This document shows positions 9,751 through 18,649 of a DNA stretch of 64,000 nucleotides, one piece after another (the first letter of the stretch is position 1; each line of letters opens with the position of its first letter). The translations under genes and the position numbers were made by a program. A model generated the notes under the pieces. The model saw nothing but the letters and a program-made list of their open reading frames with translations, was not told the DNA's origin and did not search any database. The DNA lies in NCBI RefSeq assembly GCF_011612265.2, contig NZ_CP050134.2, positions 682,001 to 746,000 of the forward strand, written 5' to 3'. The DNA is from Corynebacterium matruchotii (GTDB lineage Bacteria; Actinomycetota; Actinomycetes; Mycobacteriales; Mycobacteriaceae).

Positions 9751-10389
9751 ATGTATACCTATCGTGATGTAAAAAGTGGTGAGGCCTACCGGGGATTACT
9801 AGAATCCCTAGGTTGGAAGAAACCACGGAAAAAAGAAGCAACATTTACAAAAACCTACCCCACCGGGTTATTGTTTGAAGCTTATTTTGGTTACGCCACT
9901 TTCAACCATTACCCCGGTAATTTCTCTGGCATCCCAGTGTTTCGGGTTATCTCACCACAATGGCGGAAACTCGCACGAAAACTCGGACTTAACAGCACAG
10001 AAGGACTCCTTTATTTTCTAGATGTGACAAACCCTATCTATACGGATTTCGTGAATCAGAAAACCAGGATGTCGTATCTTACGTCTTTTGATGATCTCGA
10101 TGTTGATTCGTTTACCCGATTCAACACGGCAGCCGATACATTCATGGGTTCTTTCCAGGTAGAGAATTACATCACGCTCCCTCTGCGGGAGTTTCGTATC
10201 ACCTGGAATAATACTTCGATACCGGCAATGGTGGGATACCTAGCCATGATGGGTGATATGTCGTCAAGTAAAAAACTGTATGACCACACTATGGCTAATG
10301 GTGGCATAGACTATGCCCCGTCGCAGGAAGACCTCCAAACAATAGCCAACCATTACCACCTTGATACAGCAAGCTCAACAGGCCCGTGA
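9751..10389 (+). CDS. Island 1 protein of unknown function (212 residues)
   Basis: Soluble protein without signal peptide. N-terminal part YRGLLESLGWKKPRKKEATFTK is followed by an aromatic-rich segment (FEAYFGYATFNHYPGNF) and a polar C-terminus. The layout loosely recalls DUF4304-type domains, which are often found among toxin-immunity genes, but this is only an impression. Lower GC than idi upstream. It lies one base before the next gene, so the two are probably one transcript. Confidence 0.65.
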   Translation: MYTYRDVKSGEAYRGLLESLGWKKPRKKEATFTKTYPTGLLFEAYFGYATFNHYPGNFSGIPVFRVISPQWRKLARKLGLNSTEGLLYFLDVTNPIYTDFVNQKTRMSYLTSFDDLDVDSFTRFNTAADTFMGSFQVENYITLPLREFRITWNNTSIPAMVGYLAMMGDMSSSKKLYDHTMANGGIDYAPSQEDLQTIANHYHLDTASSTGP

Positions 10390-10390
10390 C

Positions 10391-10864
10391 ATGAAAATCA
10401 TTGGCGATCCCCAGGAACTCCAGCGAATCATGGTGGTTCGTAATCGGATAGCGGCGGAGAATATTGTGAACTTCGTAGATGGTGAGGATGATATTGTTGC
10501 CCATGCCTTCTCCGCTGAGACTTCTGGGTGGCTCATCGGCGTGCGCAATGATTATGACATTCACGAAGACCATGCAGTAATTGTGGAACCCGCCCCAAAG
10601 GATTTTGATTTATTGGGTCGAGAATTCATCGGCCAAGGTTTCCTGCTGTTCTCAGAGGATGAGCGACCAGCGGTGCTGTTTATGGCCGCAGATTATAAGT
10701 TGATTGCTGGCACGTTGTCGTTCTTGCATCGTGTCTTTCCGGATCTTTCCATGCAGAATCGGGAATTTATCGAGTTGAAGAACGAAGAACTTTCCCGCCC
10801 GCACTTTGTCGGGTATGAGCAGACCCTGGAAACCGCTACCCGATTCATAGATTGGTTGGACTAG
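10391..10864 (+). CDS. Island family A protein, copy 1 (internally shortened)
   Basis: 157 residues, soluble and acidic. It is closely similar to the products of 54651-55190 and 55286-55822 in island 3: shared blocks are DPQELQRIM, LLFSEDER, DYKLIAG and the end RFIDWLD. It lacks the 20 residues that both other copies carry after RNRIAA, so the text jumps from RNRIAA straight to ENIVNF. ATG 10391 was chosen because it follows the upstream stop and aligns with the start of copy 2. Function unknown; an immunity-type role is conceivable from the tandem, rapidly diverging copies. Confidence 0.75.
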   Translation: MKIIGDPQELQRIMVVRNRIAAENIVNFVDGEDDIVAHAFSAETSGWLIGVRNDYDIHEDHAVIVEPAPKDFDLLGREFIGQGFLLFSEDERPAVLFMAADYKLIAGTLSFLHRVFPDLSMQNREFIELKNEELSRPHFVGYEQTLETATRFIDWLD

Positions 10865-10867
10865 AGA

Positions 10868-11770
10868 ATGATAACCGTGAAAGACTTCCTCGCCTATGTT
10901 GAGGAAACCACCCGCGATCAACTATGGATCGACCATAATGCGGACTATTTCAACGATGATGTGTACATCGCAGCCGGGGTATCAACATCATATCCTTCCT
11001 ACTACGAGTTTTATATCCGCAATGCAAAAGTAGAACGTTTATACTCCGTCCAGGAGTACATCCTCGAACTATGGACGGTCGACCCAAAGGTAACGAAACC
11101 ATTTTACCTGTCAGAAAACACAATCCGATTCGTGACAGATGACAACGAATACCGTGACCCTAGGAAAACAGAACTCATATTCACCGGAGACGAAATCTTC
11201 GTCACCGCCTGCCGTTTTCCAGTCGTAGGATGGGGAGTGGATTGGCTGTCCCCCCAAGACCTACCGGCACGCGAGGTAGAAGAAGCAACCCGATTCCAAA
11301 AACTAATTTTCGACGACACAGTACCTGACTGGCCACAAGAACCAGGAAGAAAACCAGCCGCAACAACGCTCCACTACTACCGCGTCCCAGCCCAAGAAAC
11401 CAGAAGACTAAGCGAACTCAAAAAACAGTTCCCCGTGATAGCAACTCGGAAACGACCGGATACATCAGGGTACCCGCATATGAGTATCACGAATAATTAT
11501 TGGGTGATGTTAGAGCTTTTATGGCGGTCGGAAACCCTGCCCAGGATGACAGTAGGATGGATGGCATGGAATAGGCAGGTTGCTTACAATATGGCGGAAT
11601 ATATTCCCGAGATGCTGCAAAAACTCCAGCAACAATTAGACATACTCGACACCACCCCCTTGGCGTCGAATAAATGGGCAATGGACACATTCTGCCAACT
11701 TCGAGAGTTCTACCGTGCTGCGGCTGCCCGGGGTGAAGGCGTAATCATTATTGGCGAATTACAAAGATGA
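10868..11770 (+). CDS. Island family B protein, full-length copy
   Basis: 300 residues, soluble. The N-terminal half (FLAYVEETTRDQLWIDH, VYIAAGVSTSYPSYYEFYI, SENTIRFVTDDNE, ending RFQKLIFDD) recurs in the broken copy at 58269 and, more distantly, in the stand-alone 152-residue protein encoded at 25371-25829. The C-terminal half (from about residue 155) is found only here and as debris after 58733. It begins four bases after the family A gene. No known motif was recognised. Confidence 0.75.
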   Translation: MITVKDFLAYVEETTRDQLWIDHNADYFNDDVYIAAGVSTSYPSYYEFYIRNAKVERLYSVQEYILELWTVDPKVTKPFYLSENTIRFVTDDNEYRDPRKTELIFTGDEIFVTACRFPVVGWGVDWLSPQDLPAREVEEATRFQKLIFDDTVPDWPQEPGRKPAATTLHYYRVPAQETRRLSELKKQFPVIATRKRPDTSGYPHMSITNNYWVMLELLWRSETLPRMTVGWMAWNRQVAYNMAEYIPEMLQKLQQQLDILDTTPLASNKWAMDTFCQLREFYRAAAARGEGVIIIGELQR

Positions 11771-11840
11771 AGAAGGCCAAGCTAGATGGCATGTTCTTTC
11801 TGATCTTCTACCTGTTGGCGTAGATAGATTTTCCCAGCGA

Positions 11841-11855
11841 CTGGGTAAGTTTCAA
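11841..11855 (+). promoter_or_regulatory. Shared island motif, copy before 11890
   Basis: CTGGGTAAGTTTCAA is a variant of the CTGAATARGTTTCA element found before seven island genes. It lies 35 bases before the ATG. The surrounding 80 bases (GTTCTTTCTGAT, ACCTGTTGG, TTTCCCAGC) also match the leader of the next gene. Confidence 0.4.
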
Positions 11856-11889
11856 TCATGCATATTGGTGGTTTTAGGAGGTTTATTAA

Positions 11890-12450
11890 ATGTATTCCGA
11901 ATATATGTTTTGGCGAAGAATGCCTGACGAGAAGAACATGCTTACCACCCTGCGTCACCAGGTAGCGCAAGATGCCAGCCTGCATTTCTATATTTTCTTC
12001 AAGTTTGAGACGCTCCAAAAATTTTCCGACATGACACACCAGTATGGTGGCGCGCTGCTCTGGCATTGGGATTTTACAGACACACCGCTCGGGTTTCTGT
12101 TTCGAAAGCCCATTGTAGGGTTGGTGGAATTTGATTGCTCTGATCCTAAGAGTGATCCCGCAGGCGCATTCTTTCACTCCCTCAATACCGCTCTTGGAAG
12201 CAGAGCAATGGTGAGTGATGACCTAACATTCCCAGACAAAGCGAAGCCTCTTCTAGTCTATGACTATTCTCCAGCGACGTTCATGGGGACTGAAGAAGAG
12301 CGGCCCGGACCGTTTAATATCGACGAAGAACTCATCAACGCTGGCGCGCTACTTACCTATGTAGTAGAGATTTACGATCAACCAGACGACAAAGAAGACT
12401 ATTGGATGGAATACCTATGCGTTAATGACTCGCGTGACGAGCTCTACTAA
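11890..12450 (+). CDS. Island family C protein, copy 1
   Basis: 186 residues, soluble and acidic towards the C-terminus. It is distantly similar along its length to the next gene product: the segment around HQVAQDASLHFYI lines up with DHMLADPDLNMYL, and MVSDDLTFP with VVTNDQDFP. An AGGAGG site lies eight bases before the ATG. The family is unknown to me. The two genes have near-identical leaders, so the pair looks like a tandem duplication that has since diverged strongly in protein sequence. Confidence 0.65.
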   Translation: MYSEYMFWRRMPDEKNMLTTLRHQVAQDASLHFYIFFKFETLQKFSDMTHQYGGALLWHWDFTDTPLGFLFRKPIVGLVEFDCSDPKSDPAGAFFHSLNTALGSRAMVSDDLTFPDKAKPLLVYDYSPATFMGTEEERPGPFNIDEELINAGALLTYVVEIYDQPDDKEDYWMEYLCVNDSRDELY

Positions 12451-12572
12451 CCTCAAAGAAAGCTTATTCAGCATCCCCACACATGACTAGTCTTTGTAAG
12501 TAAAGAAGATCGAGCTAGACGGTATGTTCTTTCTGATTTCCCACCTGTTGGTGTAGATGAGTTTCCCAGCAA

Positions 12573-12585
12573 CTGAATAAGTTTT
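12573..12585 (+). promoter_or_regulatory. Shared island motif, copy before 12598
   Basis: CTGAATAAGTTTT lies 12 bases before the ATG and is preceded by TTTCCCAGCAA, as in the leader of 11890. GAATAA could serve as a -10 element, but a transcript start so near the ATG would leave little room for a ribosome site. Confidence 0.4.
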
Positions 12586-12597
12586 AAGGATGAAATA

Positions 12598-13143
12598 ATG
12601 TCGCTTCTTGAGGAAGACTTCGAAGAACCCATTGACGTGTTTTACCAGCGCTGGTCCAAGCTCGCAGATCACATGCTTGCTGACCCAGACCTGAACATGT
12701 ATTTGTGTATCAGCGATTACCCATTTGTAGAGACTGCAAGACTTCGGGATATTTCGGGCCTCATCCCCAGGTGGTATGGGTATTTCCCCACCAAGGAACA
12801 AGAAATGTTCATGCGGGCTGCCCGAAGGGGAGACATTGGGGTGTTCATGTTCGATAAGACTGCCCGCTATCCGAATGCTTTGTATCACGCTATGGGCGGC
12901 AAAATTTGGGTGGGAGATTCCATCGTGGTCACGAATGACCAGGATTTTCCCACCAATGTGATGGACACAATGATTCACATGTCCCAACACTCACCAGTAG
13001 AGCCCGGGGTTGAACAACAGTTTATGCTGGGTAGCAAGAGCTTTAAGCTTTCTTTTGAGCACAGTGACCTCCCTGGAATGGTGTACGGGCATATTCTGGC
13101 GAATAATGAAATAATGCGGAACATTTTCCACGGAATGGAATAA
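12598..13143 (+). CDS. Island family C protein, copy 2
   Basis: 181 residues, soluble, no signal peptide or membrane segment. The conserved core with copy 1 covers about residues 20-130 (LADHMLADPDLNMYL, GVFMFDK, VVTNDQDFP). The C-terminal third, ending MRNIFHGME, is unlike copy 1. Last gene of island 1; about 140 bases without a gene separate it from the convergent maltokinase-like gene. Confidence 0.65.
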   Translation: MSLLEEDFEEPIDVFYQRWSKLADHMLADPDLNMYLCISDYPFVETARLRDISGLIPRWYGYFPTKEQEMFMRAARRGDIGVFMFDKTARYPNALYHAMGGKIWVGDSIVVTNDQDFPTNVMDTMIHMSQHSPVEPGVEQQFMLGSKSFKLSFEHSDLPGMVYGHILANNEIMRNIFHGME

Positions 13144-13280
13144 GAAAGCCTGAAGCCTCTTCACTGCTGGAGCAATAAGGTTTAGGTTCGGTTGGCAGAT
13201 GAGGCGTATTGGCCGTACTTGGTGCCGAGGCGACCCAAAGATGATCTTGCGTTTGGCACCTTTGGGCGTCGTCAAGCGGG

Positions 13281-14201
13281 CTAAAGCAGCTTCTCGGCGG
13301 TACCCAGCGGCACATGCAACCATTCTTTGCGATGGTTATAGTCGTAATCAACCTCGTACATGAGCTTGTCCATGACATACGCATCAAGCAGCTTATGGTC
13401 GTCGGGGCTCAACGCGCCGTAACCGTCGAGGAAGTCGGAAAACTCCGCGACCTGCGCATAGTCGAAACTCCGCACCATACCCGCTAGGTCCCGCATGGGG
13501 GAGTCCGGCAGGCGGCGCTGCGCGAGCGGAACCGTGGGCTCACCCTCGAAATCAATCAAATAATACTGGCCGTCCGCATACAGGATCTGCCCCAAGTGCA
13601 GGTCCGCATGGATACGCTGCACCGGAAATGACCGCGGCAAATCCTCGTACGCCGCCAACGCCACATCCTGAAACTTGCGCACCACCGGGGTGCGCTCGCA
13701 AAACAGCTCCAACCGGTCCGTGAACTGCTTATATAGCGTCTCCCGCGTCCCCACGCCGGTGGGAAACGCCTCGGCAAGATCCTCGTGAACATCCTTAATG
13801 ACCGCGCCCAACCGGCGTAAATGCGGGCCCAAATCCGGTCGCAAATCCCACATGCTCACGGCATCGGTGAGCCGACTAGACACAATCGCAGTTGTGTAAT
13901 CACCATAGGTCAAATGCCCCAAATACTCTGGCACGTGCCGATGCAGCGCCCGTGTCACCTCCACATCCGGGTGCAGCCCCGGCTCGCAGGTGCGGAAAAA
14001 CTTCCAAATCGTCGTGCGGGTAATAAACGACGTGTTCGTCTGCAACGCATCCACCGGCGTGCTCTCCGCCATCTCCGGGTCGTCCAGCAGCTCCGTCAGC
14101 TTATCGCCATGCACCTGAAACCGCGTGTCATGCCCCAAGCACACATCAGCGACCGGATCTCCCGCCACGTCTTGAACCAAACTCTGACTTAATGTAATCA
14201 T
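13281..14201 (-). CDS. Maltokinase-like protein lacking the N-terminal cap
   Basis: 306 residues resembling the middle and C-terminal lobes of Mak/Pep2 maltokinase, which makes maltose 1-phosphate in the GlgE pathway. Seen: QTNTSFITRTTIWKFFR and HPDVEVTRAL (intermediate lobe), HADLHLGQIL (catalytic loop) and LIDFEGEP (metal-binding DFG equivalent). Mycobacterial maltokinases have about 450 residues; the roughly 90-residue cap is absent here. It could be a minimal kinase or have another substrate. Its ATG overlaps the stop of the esterase gene upstream (ATGA), so both are coupled. No treS or glgE gene is in the window. Confidence 0.7.
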   Translation of the reverse strand: MITLSQSLVQDVAGDPVADVCLGHDTRFQVHGDKLTELLDDPEMAESTPVDALQTNTSFITRTTIWKFFRTCEPGLHPDVEVTRALHRHVPEYLGHLTYGDYTTAIVSSRLTDAVSMWDLRPDLGPHLRRLGAVIKDVHEDLAEAFPTGVGTRETLYKQFTDRLELFCERTPVVRKFQDVALAAYEDLPRSFPVQRIHADLHLGQILYADGQYYLIDFEGEPTVPLAQRRLPDSPMRDLAGMVRSFDYAQVAEFSDFLDGYGALSPDDHKLLDAYVMDKLMYEVDYDYNHRKEWLHVPLGTAEKLL

Positions 14202-15484
14202 TTCATTCCTTCACGAATATAACCCAACGGGTCAGTAATAATGTCCGTGCTGCCATCCAGGTGCGCTACCAGCACTTGCTTGTCGACGCCATACTCCGGC
14301 CAATCCGGCTCCTCACCGTGAATAAACCGGAGCGCCTTCTCATGCACCAACTTTTCCAACGGCGGGCAGTGCCTAATTTCGGGAATATCCTGCGGGATAC
14401 TGTCGAAATTGCCGAAAAACCAGGGAATGTCCGCGCAATGGTAGATCGGATCCTGCGTGGTTCCCCGATACTCCAGCACCCACGTTTTCTTCGGATTCGC
14501 GTCCGCCACCTGGACCACAAACTTCCTAATCATGGCGTCACCGATCAGATAGCCAATCTCCCGCACCCGGTGGGGTGGCAGCCACAATGTGTTTGCCCCA
14601 AACAGTCGACGATAGAAGGGTCGCAACACTCGGCCCCACCAAGAAGCATCCCGTTTCTGGCCGGCTGTTGACAATAGCATTTCTTCCTGGCTGCTCGTCA
14701 CCACCAGCGGGATATCCGCCGACAACTCCTGGGCGCGAAACGGGTGCGGCCCAAACCGTAGATCATTCAGGACGAGGCTCCGCATCCGGGCCCGGGTCTT
14801 CTCCAACCTGTCATAATCCACCTTACCTAGCGCGTCCCGCGTGAGCCTGGTGCGTAATAATATTTTGGCCAGCCGCGACCGGAACGGCTGACGGGGAAAC
14901 GCTGGTGACATTGCCCACGCCCGCCGAAACGCCCCCTTGTAATGGTCGCGGCGGCACAGCCACAGCACAATGCCCGCCCCCGCCGACTGGCCCACCAGGG
15001 TCACATTTGTGGGATTACCGCCAAAGCTTTCAATATTTTTCTGCACCCACTCCAGCGCCATCTCGCAGTCATCAATGCCGCGGTACCGGTTCGGTTCCTC
15101 GTCAGCAAACCGGGTGAAACCCAAAAATCCTAGTCGATAGCTCACGCTCACCGTTACCACCCCGTCGCGGGCAAACGGCACAGCATTAAACCACGGTTCA
15201 TCGTAACTACCGGCCTCATAGGAGCCGCCATGGATAAATACCACAACCGGCAGGTCATCGAGTGGCTTTGCCGATGCGGGGGCGGTGATGGATAGCACCA
15301 GCTCACACATCTCTTTCCCATCTTCGCCACACTTGTGCATATGAAGATCTTCATGCTGTGGGGGGCGCGCCACACTAAAACGTGGTGCTATGCCGTACAC
15401 AATCCGTTTGAAAACCGTGACGTCATCGGCCACCGTGGTCCCAGTGAACTGGCCAGACGGAGCGTTGACAATAATTTCACCCAT
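14198..15484 (-). CDS. Type-B carboxylesterase / lipase family protein
   Basis: Alpha/beta-hydrolase of 428 residues. The oxyanion-hole segment is VVFIHGGSYEAGS and the nucleophile elbow is LVGQSAGAG (GxSxG with Ser). A conserved MALEWVQKNIESFGGNP block precedes it, as in para-nitrobenzyl esterases. No signal peptide is visible, so it is probably cytoplasmic. The natural ester is unknown. Its stop overlaps the start of the maltokinase-like gene, and its start is 32 bases from the divergent peptidase gene. Confidence 0.85.
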   Translation of the reverse strand: MGEIIVNAPSGQFTGTTVADDVTVFKRIVYGIAPRFSVARPPQHEDLHMHKCGEDGKEMCELVLSITAPASAKPLDDLPVVVFIHGGSYEAGSYDEPWFNAVPFARDGVVTVSVSYRLGFLGFTRFADEEPNRYRGIDDCEMALEWVQKNIESFGGNPTNVTLVGQSAGAGIVLWLCRRDHYKGAFRRAWAMSPAFPRQPFRSRLAKILLRTRLTRDALGKVDYDRLEKTRARMRSLVLNDLRFGPHPFRAQELSADIPLVVTSSQEEMLLSTAGQKRDASWWGRVLRPFYRRLFGANTLWLPPHRVREIGYLIGDAMIRKFVVQVADANPKKTWVLEYRGTTQDPIYHCADIPWFFGNFDSIPQDIPEIRHCPPLEKLVHEKALRFIHGEEPDWPEYGVDKQVLVAHLDGSTDIITDPLGYIREGMK

Positions 15485-15516
15485 GCAGGCGAGTTTAGCA
15501 ACTACGATGAGTGTTC

Positions 15517-17595
15517 ATGACCGTCAACCCGTTTGCCCAACCGTCGACGCTTCCCTACGAATTGCCGCCATTCGACCACATTAGCGAAGACCACTTCCGG
15601 CCGGCCTTCCGGGACGGCATGGCGCACCACGAGCAAGAACTTGATGCCATCGCCACGAATCCCGAACCGCCCACGTGGGAAAACACGATCGAGGCCCTGG
15701 AGCGCAGCGGGGCGGAACTGCGCCGCGTTTCGGCGGTGTTCTTCAACCTTCTCGGTACCGACGCCACCGAAGAACTCGAAGCCATCGCCGCTGACATTGC
15801 CCCCCAGCTCGCCGCCCACACCGACAAGCTATACCTGAACGAGCAACTCTATGGGCGGATCACGGCCGTCACCCCACCCGACGACCCTGAATCCCGGCGA
15901 CTCCACGACCATATCCTGCGGCAATTCCGCCGGCACGGTGCGGCCCTCGACGCCGAGGACAAACAGCGGCTGACCCAACTCAACGAACGGCTGAGCGTGC
16001 TGGCCGAACAATTTACCCACAACCTGCGGGAAGAAACCACGCGGCTGGCCGTGGCATTTGAACGCGACGAACTCCAGGGTCTCGACGAGGGGCACATCGC
16101 CTCCGCGGCCGAAGACGCCCAAGCCTTGGGAAAGACCGGTTACGTGATCCCGCTGGGGCTGCCCACCGTGCAGGAGGAGCAGGTCGCCTTAGAGTTGCCG
16201 GCGTCCCGCGCCCGCCTGTATGAGGCATCCCTTCAGCGGGGCCGGGGTGCGAACGGCCAGGTTTTGGTGGAGATCACCCAACTGCGGGCCCAGCGTGCGG
16301 AGCTTTTGGGATACGCCACCCATGCGGACTATGTGATTGCGGAAGAAACCGCGGCCACCACCGATGCAGTGCGTACAATGCTGTTTGACTTGTCTCCCGC
16401 GGCGGCCACGAACGCCCGCAACGAACTGAAACTCCTGGTTGAAGCCGCGGAAACCGCCGGGGACGCTGAGGCTGATGGTGCAGGTGCCGGCGCCAGTGCC
16501 GTGACCGTGACCGATGCGGACCGCCCGTTTTGGGAAAGCAAGGTGCGGGAACGGGACTACGCGCTCGACGAGGCGGAACTGTCCCACTATTTTCCGCTCC
16601 GCCAGGTGCTGGTCGATGGGGTGTTTTATGCCGCCCACCTGCTCTACGGCATCACCATCATTCCCCGCACGGATCTCACCGGCTACGCCGCGGACGTGGA
16701 CGTGTGGGAGGTACTCGACGAGGACGGCGCCGGCATCGGGCTGTTTCTCACCGACTACTATGCCCGGCCGTCGAAGCGGGGCGGGGCGTGGATGTCCACC
16801 TTCGTCGACCAGTCCGAGTTGCTGGGCACCCAACCGGTGGTGGTGAACGTGCTAAACATCACCAAACCCGCTGACGGCTCCCAACCATTGCTGTCGCTGG
16901 ACACGGTGACCACGCTGTTCCACGAGTTTGGGCACGCTCTGCATGGGCTGTTGTCCAAGGTGCGATATCCGAGTTTTTCCGGCACGAATGTGCCACGGGA
17001 CTACGTGGAATTCCCCTCACAGATCAACGAAAACTGGGCGGTGGACCCCACGGTTCTGCGCCACTATGCCCGGCACGCGGATACCCAGGAGCCCATTCCC
17101 GACACGCTCGTGAATGCGATCCATGCGTCCCGGCAGTTCGGTCAGGGCTTTGCCACCAGCGAATACTTAGCGGCCGCGGTGATCGACCTGGCGTGGCATT
17201 CCCTCAGCGCCGCGGAGGCCCAAAACCTGACGGCCGATGACATCGACGCCTTCGAACAGCAGGCGTTGGCGGCGGCCGGGCTGGAGGTGACGCCCCGATA
17301 CCGATCCACCTATTTCGCCCATGTGTTCGGTGGCGGCTATGCGGCCGGCTACTACTCGTACCTGTGGGCCGAGGTGCTGGACGCGGATGGGTTCGCCTGG
17401 TTTACCGAGCAGGGTGCCGCCGGCCCAGACGCCGAGGCCGCGCGGATGCGTGCCGCCGGGCAGCGATTCCGGGACGTGATCCTATCCCGGGGCGCAGCCG
17501 ACGACTATGCGGCGGCGTTTACCGCCCTACGCGGCCGGGATAAGGACATCACCCCGCTGCTGACCCGGCGCGGACTGCGGGGTGCGCTCCCGTGA
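15517..17595 (+). CDS. M3-family zinc oligopeptidase (Dcp/PrlC type)
   Basis: Cytoplasmic thimet-type peptidase that trims short peptides. 692 residues, normal for the family. The zinc site HEFGH lies at residues 469-473 in TLFHEFGHALHGLLS, and the third ligand is in ENWAVDP. The substrate loop YAAGYYSYLWAEVLD follows near residue 610. ATG 15517 was preferred to GTG 15511 because MTVNPFAQPSTLPYELPPFD matches the usual start. An Ala/Gly/Asp-rich insert (AEADGAGAGAS) near residue 325 is probably a surface loop. Confidence 0.92.
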   Translation: MTVNPFAQPSTLPYELPPFDHISEDHFRPAFRDGMAHHEQELDAIATNPEPPTWENTIEALERSGAELRRVSAVFFNLLGTDATEELEAIAADIAPQLAAHTDKLYLNEQLYGRITAVTPPDDPESRRLHDHILRQFRRHGAALDAEDKQRLTQLNERLSVLAEQFTHNLREETTRLAVAFERDELQGLDEGHIASAAEDAQALGKTGYVIPLGLPTVQEEQVALELPASRARLYEASLQRGRGANGQVLVEITQLRAQRAELLGYATHADYVIAEETAATTDAVRTMLFDLSPAAATNARNELKLLVEAAETAGDAEADGAGAGASAVTVTDADRPFWESKVRERDYALDEAELSHYFPLRQVLVDGVFYAAHLLYGITIIPRTDLTGYAADVDVWEVLDEDGAGIGLFLTDYYARPSKRGGAWMSTFVDQSELLGTQPVVVNVLNITKPADGSQPLLSLDTVTTLFHEFGHALHGLLSKVRYPSFSGTNVPRDYVEFPSQINENWAVDPTVLRHYARHADTQEPIPDTLVNAIHASRQFGQGFATSEYLAAAVIDLAWHSLSAAEAQNLTADDIDAFEQQALAAAGLEVTPRYRSTYFAHVFGGGYAAGYYSYLWAEVLDADGFAWFTEQGAAGPDAEAARMRAAGQRFRDVILSRGAADDYAAAFTALRGRDKDITPLLTRRGLRGALP

Positions 17596-17774
17596 CCGTG
17601 GTGGATGTGGTAAGCCAGTTTCTGATTACCAGCCCGTTTTGGTTGCAAGGGCTCATCATGTTTGTGGTGGTGGTGCCCCTGTGCGCGGCCCTAGCGATGG
17701 TGTGGCTGCGGCTGGTGGACTTCATTGGCGCCACCATGTTCCGGGTTCGAACATGGTTTCGGTACCGTCGGTAG
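17592..17774 (+). CDS. Small membrane protein
   Basis: 60 residues with one long hydrophobic stretch (FWLQGLIMFVVVVPLCAAL, about residues 16-40) and a very basic tail (RVRTWFRYRR), giving an inside-positive C-terminus. The GTG start overlaps the peptidase stop as GTGA, so it is probably translated by coupling. No family recognised. Confidence 0.5.
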   Translation: MTVVDVVSQFLITSPFWLQGLIMFVVVVPLCAALAMVWLRLVDFIGATMFRVRTWFRYRR

Positions 17775-17783
17775 CATTCGGCT

Positions 17784-17796
17784 GCTTTACGACGCC
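17784..17796 (+). repeat. Left arm of a 13-bp inverted repeat bounding island 2
   Basis: GCTTTACGACGCC. The exact reverse complement is at 25859-25871, on the other side of the low-GC island, and a direct copy lies at 62797-62809 after a tRNA. A related GCTTGACGACG occurs at 9633 and, inverted, at 13267, around island 1. Confidence 0.45.
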
Positions 17797-18361
17797 CAAT
17801 GGTGGCGGGTGGGCGAATTCCAATTGAGGCGTTGGGACCATTCGAAATAATTGGCGGGAAGCAATTCAGCGTCTTAATAATCTTGGAAGCTGGGCCACTT
17901 TTCCTAGAAGCTGGATAAACTTTCAGTAGGGGAATATTCTATCGTGCGGTTTTGGGGTATCGAAAGTATGTTCTGGCAAAATACAGACATGCCTCTAATG
18001 GCTATTTCAGACATGCCGTATTGTGTTAATGATTGATTGCAATATTTTTCTTATAATTAGAAATGGATAGTTCGATCATAACGGAAAATTATTATTTAGC
18101 GTTAAGTATTATTTATGATTACTGTTTATCGTGAGGGGTTATAATTATTTGTATAAATCATGGGGAATATGTGTTCTAATTATTATCTAAAATGATGGAT
18201 TGTCTTTACTGATATGATCGCGGATTTCCCAATAGTCTTTCTATTATTAGCTATTTTCGAATGGTATTGGCAATCTTACTAACATTGTAATTTAATATTT
18301 CTGCAGCTTATATAATCTGTATCGTTTTTTGAGTGCGATAGCATATGGGCGACGTTGGGAT
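17797..18361. other. AT-rich stretch without a gene
   Basis: About 560 bases with strikingly low GC compared with the peptidase gene. No open frame here looks coding. It precedes the duplicated leader of the amidase gene. AT-rich tracts of this kind are typical targets of Lsr2/CgpS-type silencers in Actinobacteria; silencing here is inference. Confidence 0.5.
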
Positions 18362-18649
18362 ATATAAATTATTTTTTATAGGTCGGTACGAATGCTGTAA
18401 CGGGGGTAAAGCTTATTAATTGTGTTTTCGGATAAGCAAGGGTTAATTATGAGGTAAGATGTCCTGGTAGTGTGATATGTTTTCCTTAAAATTGCTGGTT
18501 GGTGCATGTCGATTAGGTGTTCGATTCGTACCCCCGTGCTGTTGGTGAGGGGTAGACGGTGTGACGGTGCGTGTCGTAGGGTCGCAGATGTGTTGATGCT
18601 CTCAGCATTGCACATCCAAGGTAAGTTCTATTTTTGGGAGTAAGTCATG
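18362..18649 (+). repeat. Long conserved leader, copy 1 (before the amidase gene)
   Basis: This 288-base leader recurs, diverged, at 20884-21185. It starts with an identical 21-base block, ATATAAATTATTTTTTATAG plus G. It continues with GGGGGTAAAGCTTATTAAT, GTCGTAGGGTCGCAGAT and ends TTTTGGGAGT(GT)AAGTCATGA with the ribosome site and start codon. Conservation across non-coding sequence suggests a promoter with a long 5' untranslated region, possibly structured: ACCCC and GGGGT pair at about 18530-18555. No known riboswitch was recognised. Confidence 0.6.

Noticed and set aside
18362..18649. c-di-AMP (ydaO-type) riboswitch before the amidase gene
   Set aside because: Considered because such switches precede wall hydrolases in Actinobacteria, but the conserved core segments of that class were not found on either strand.
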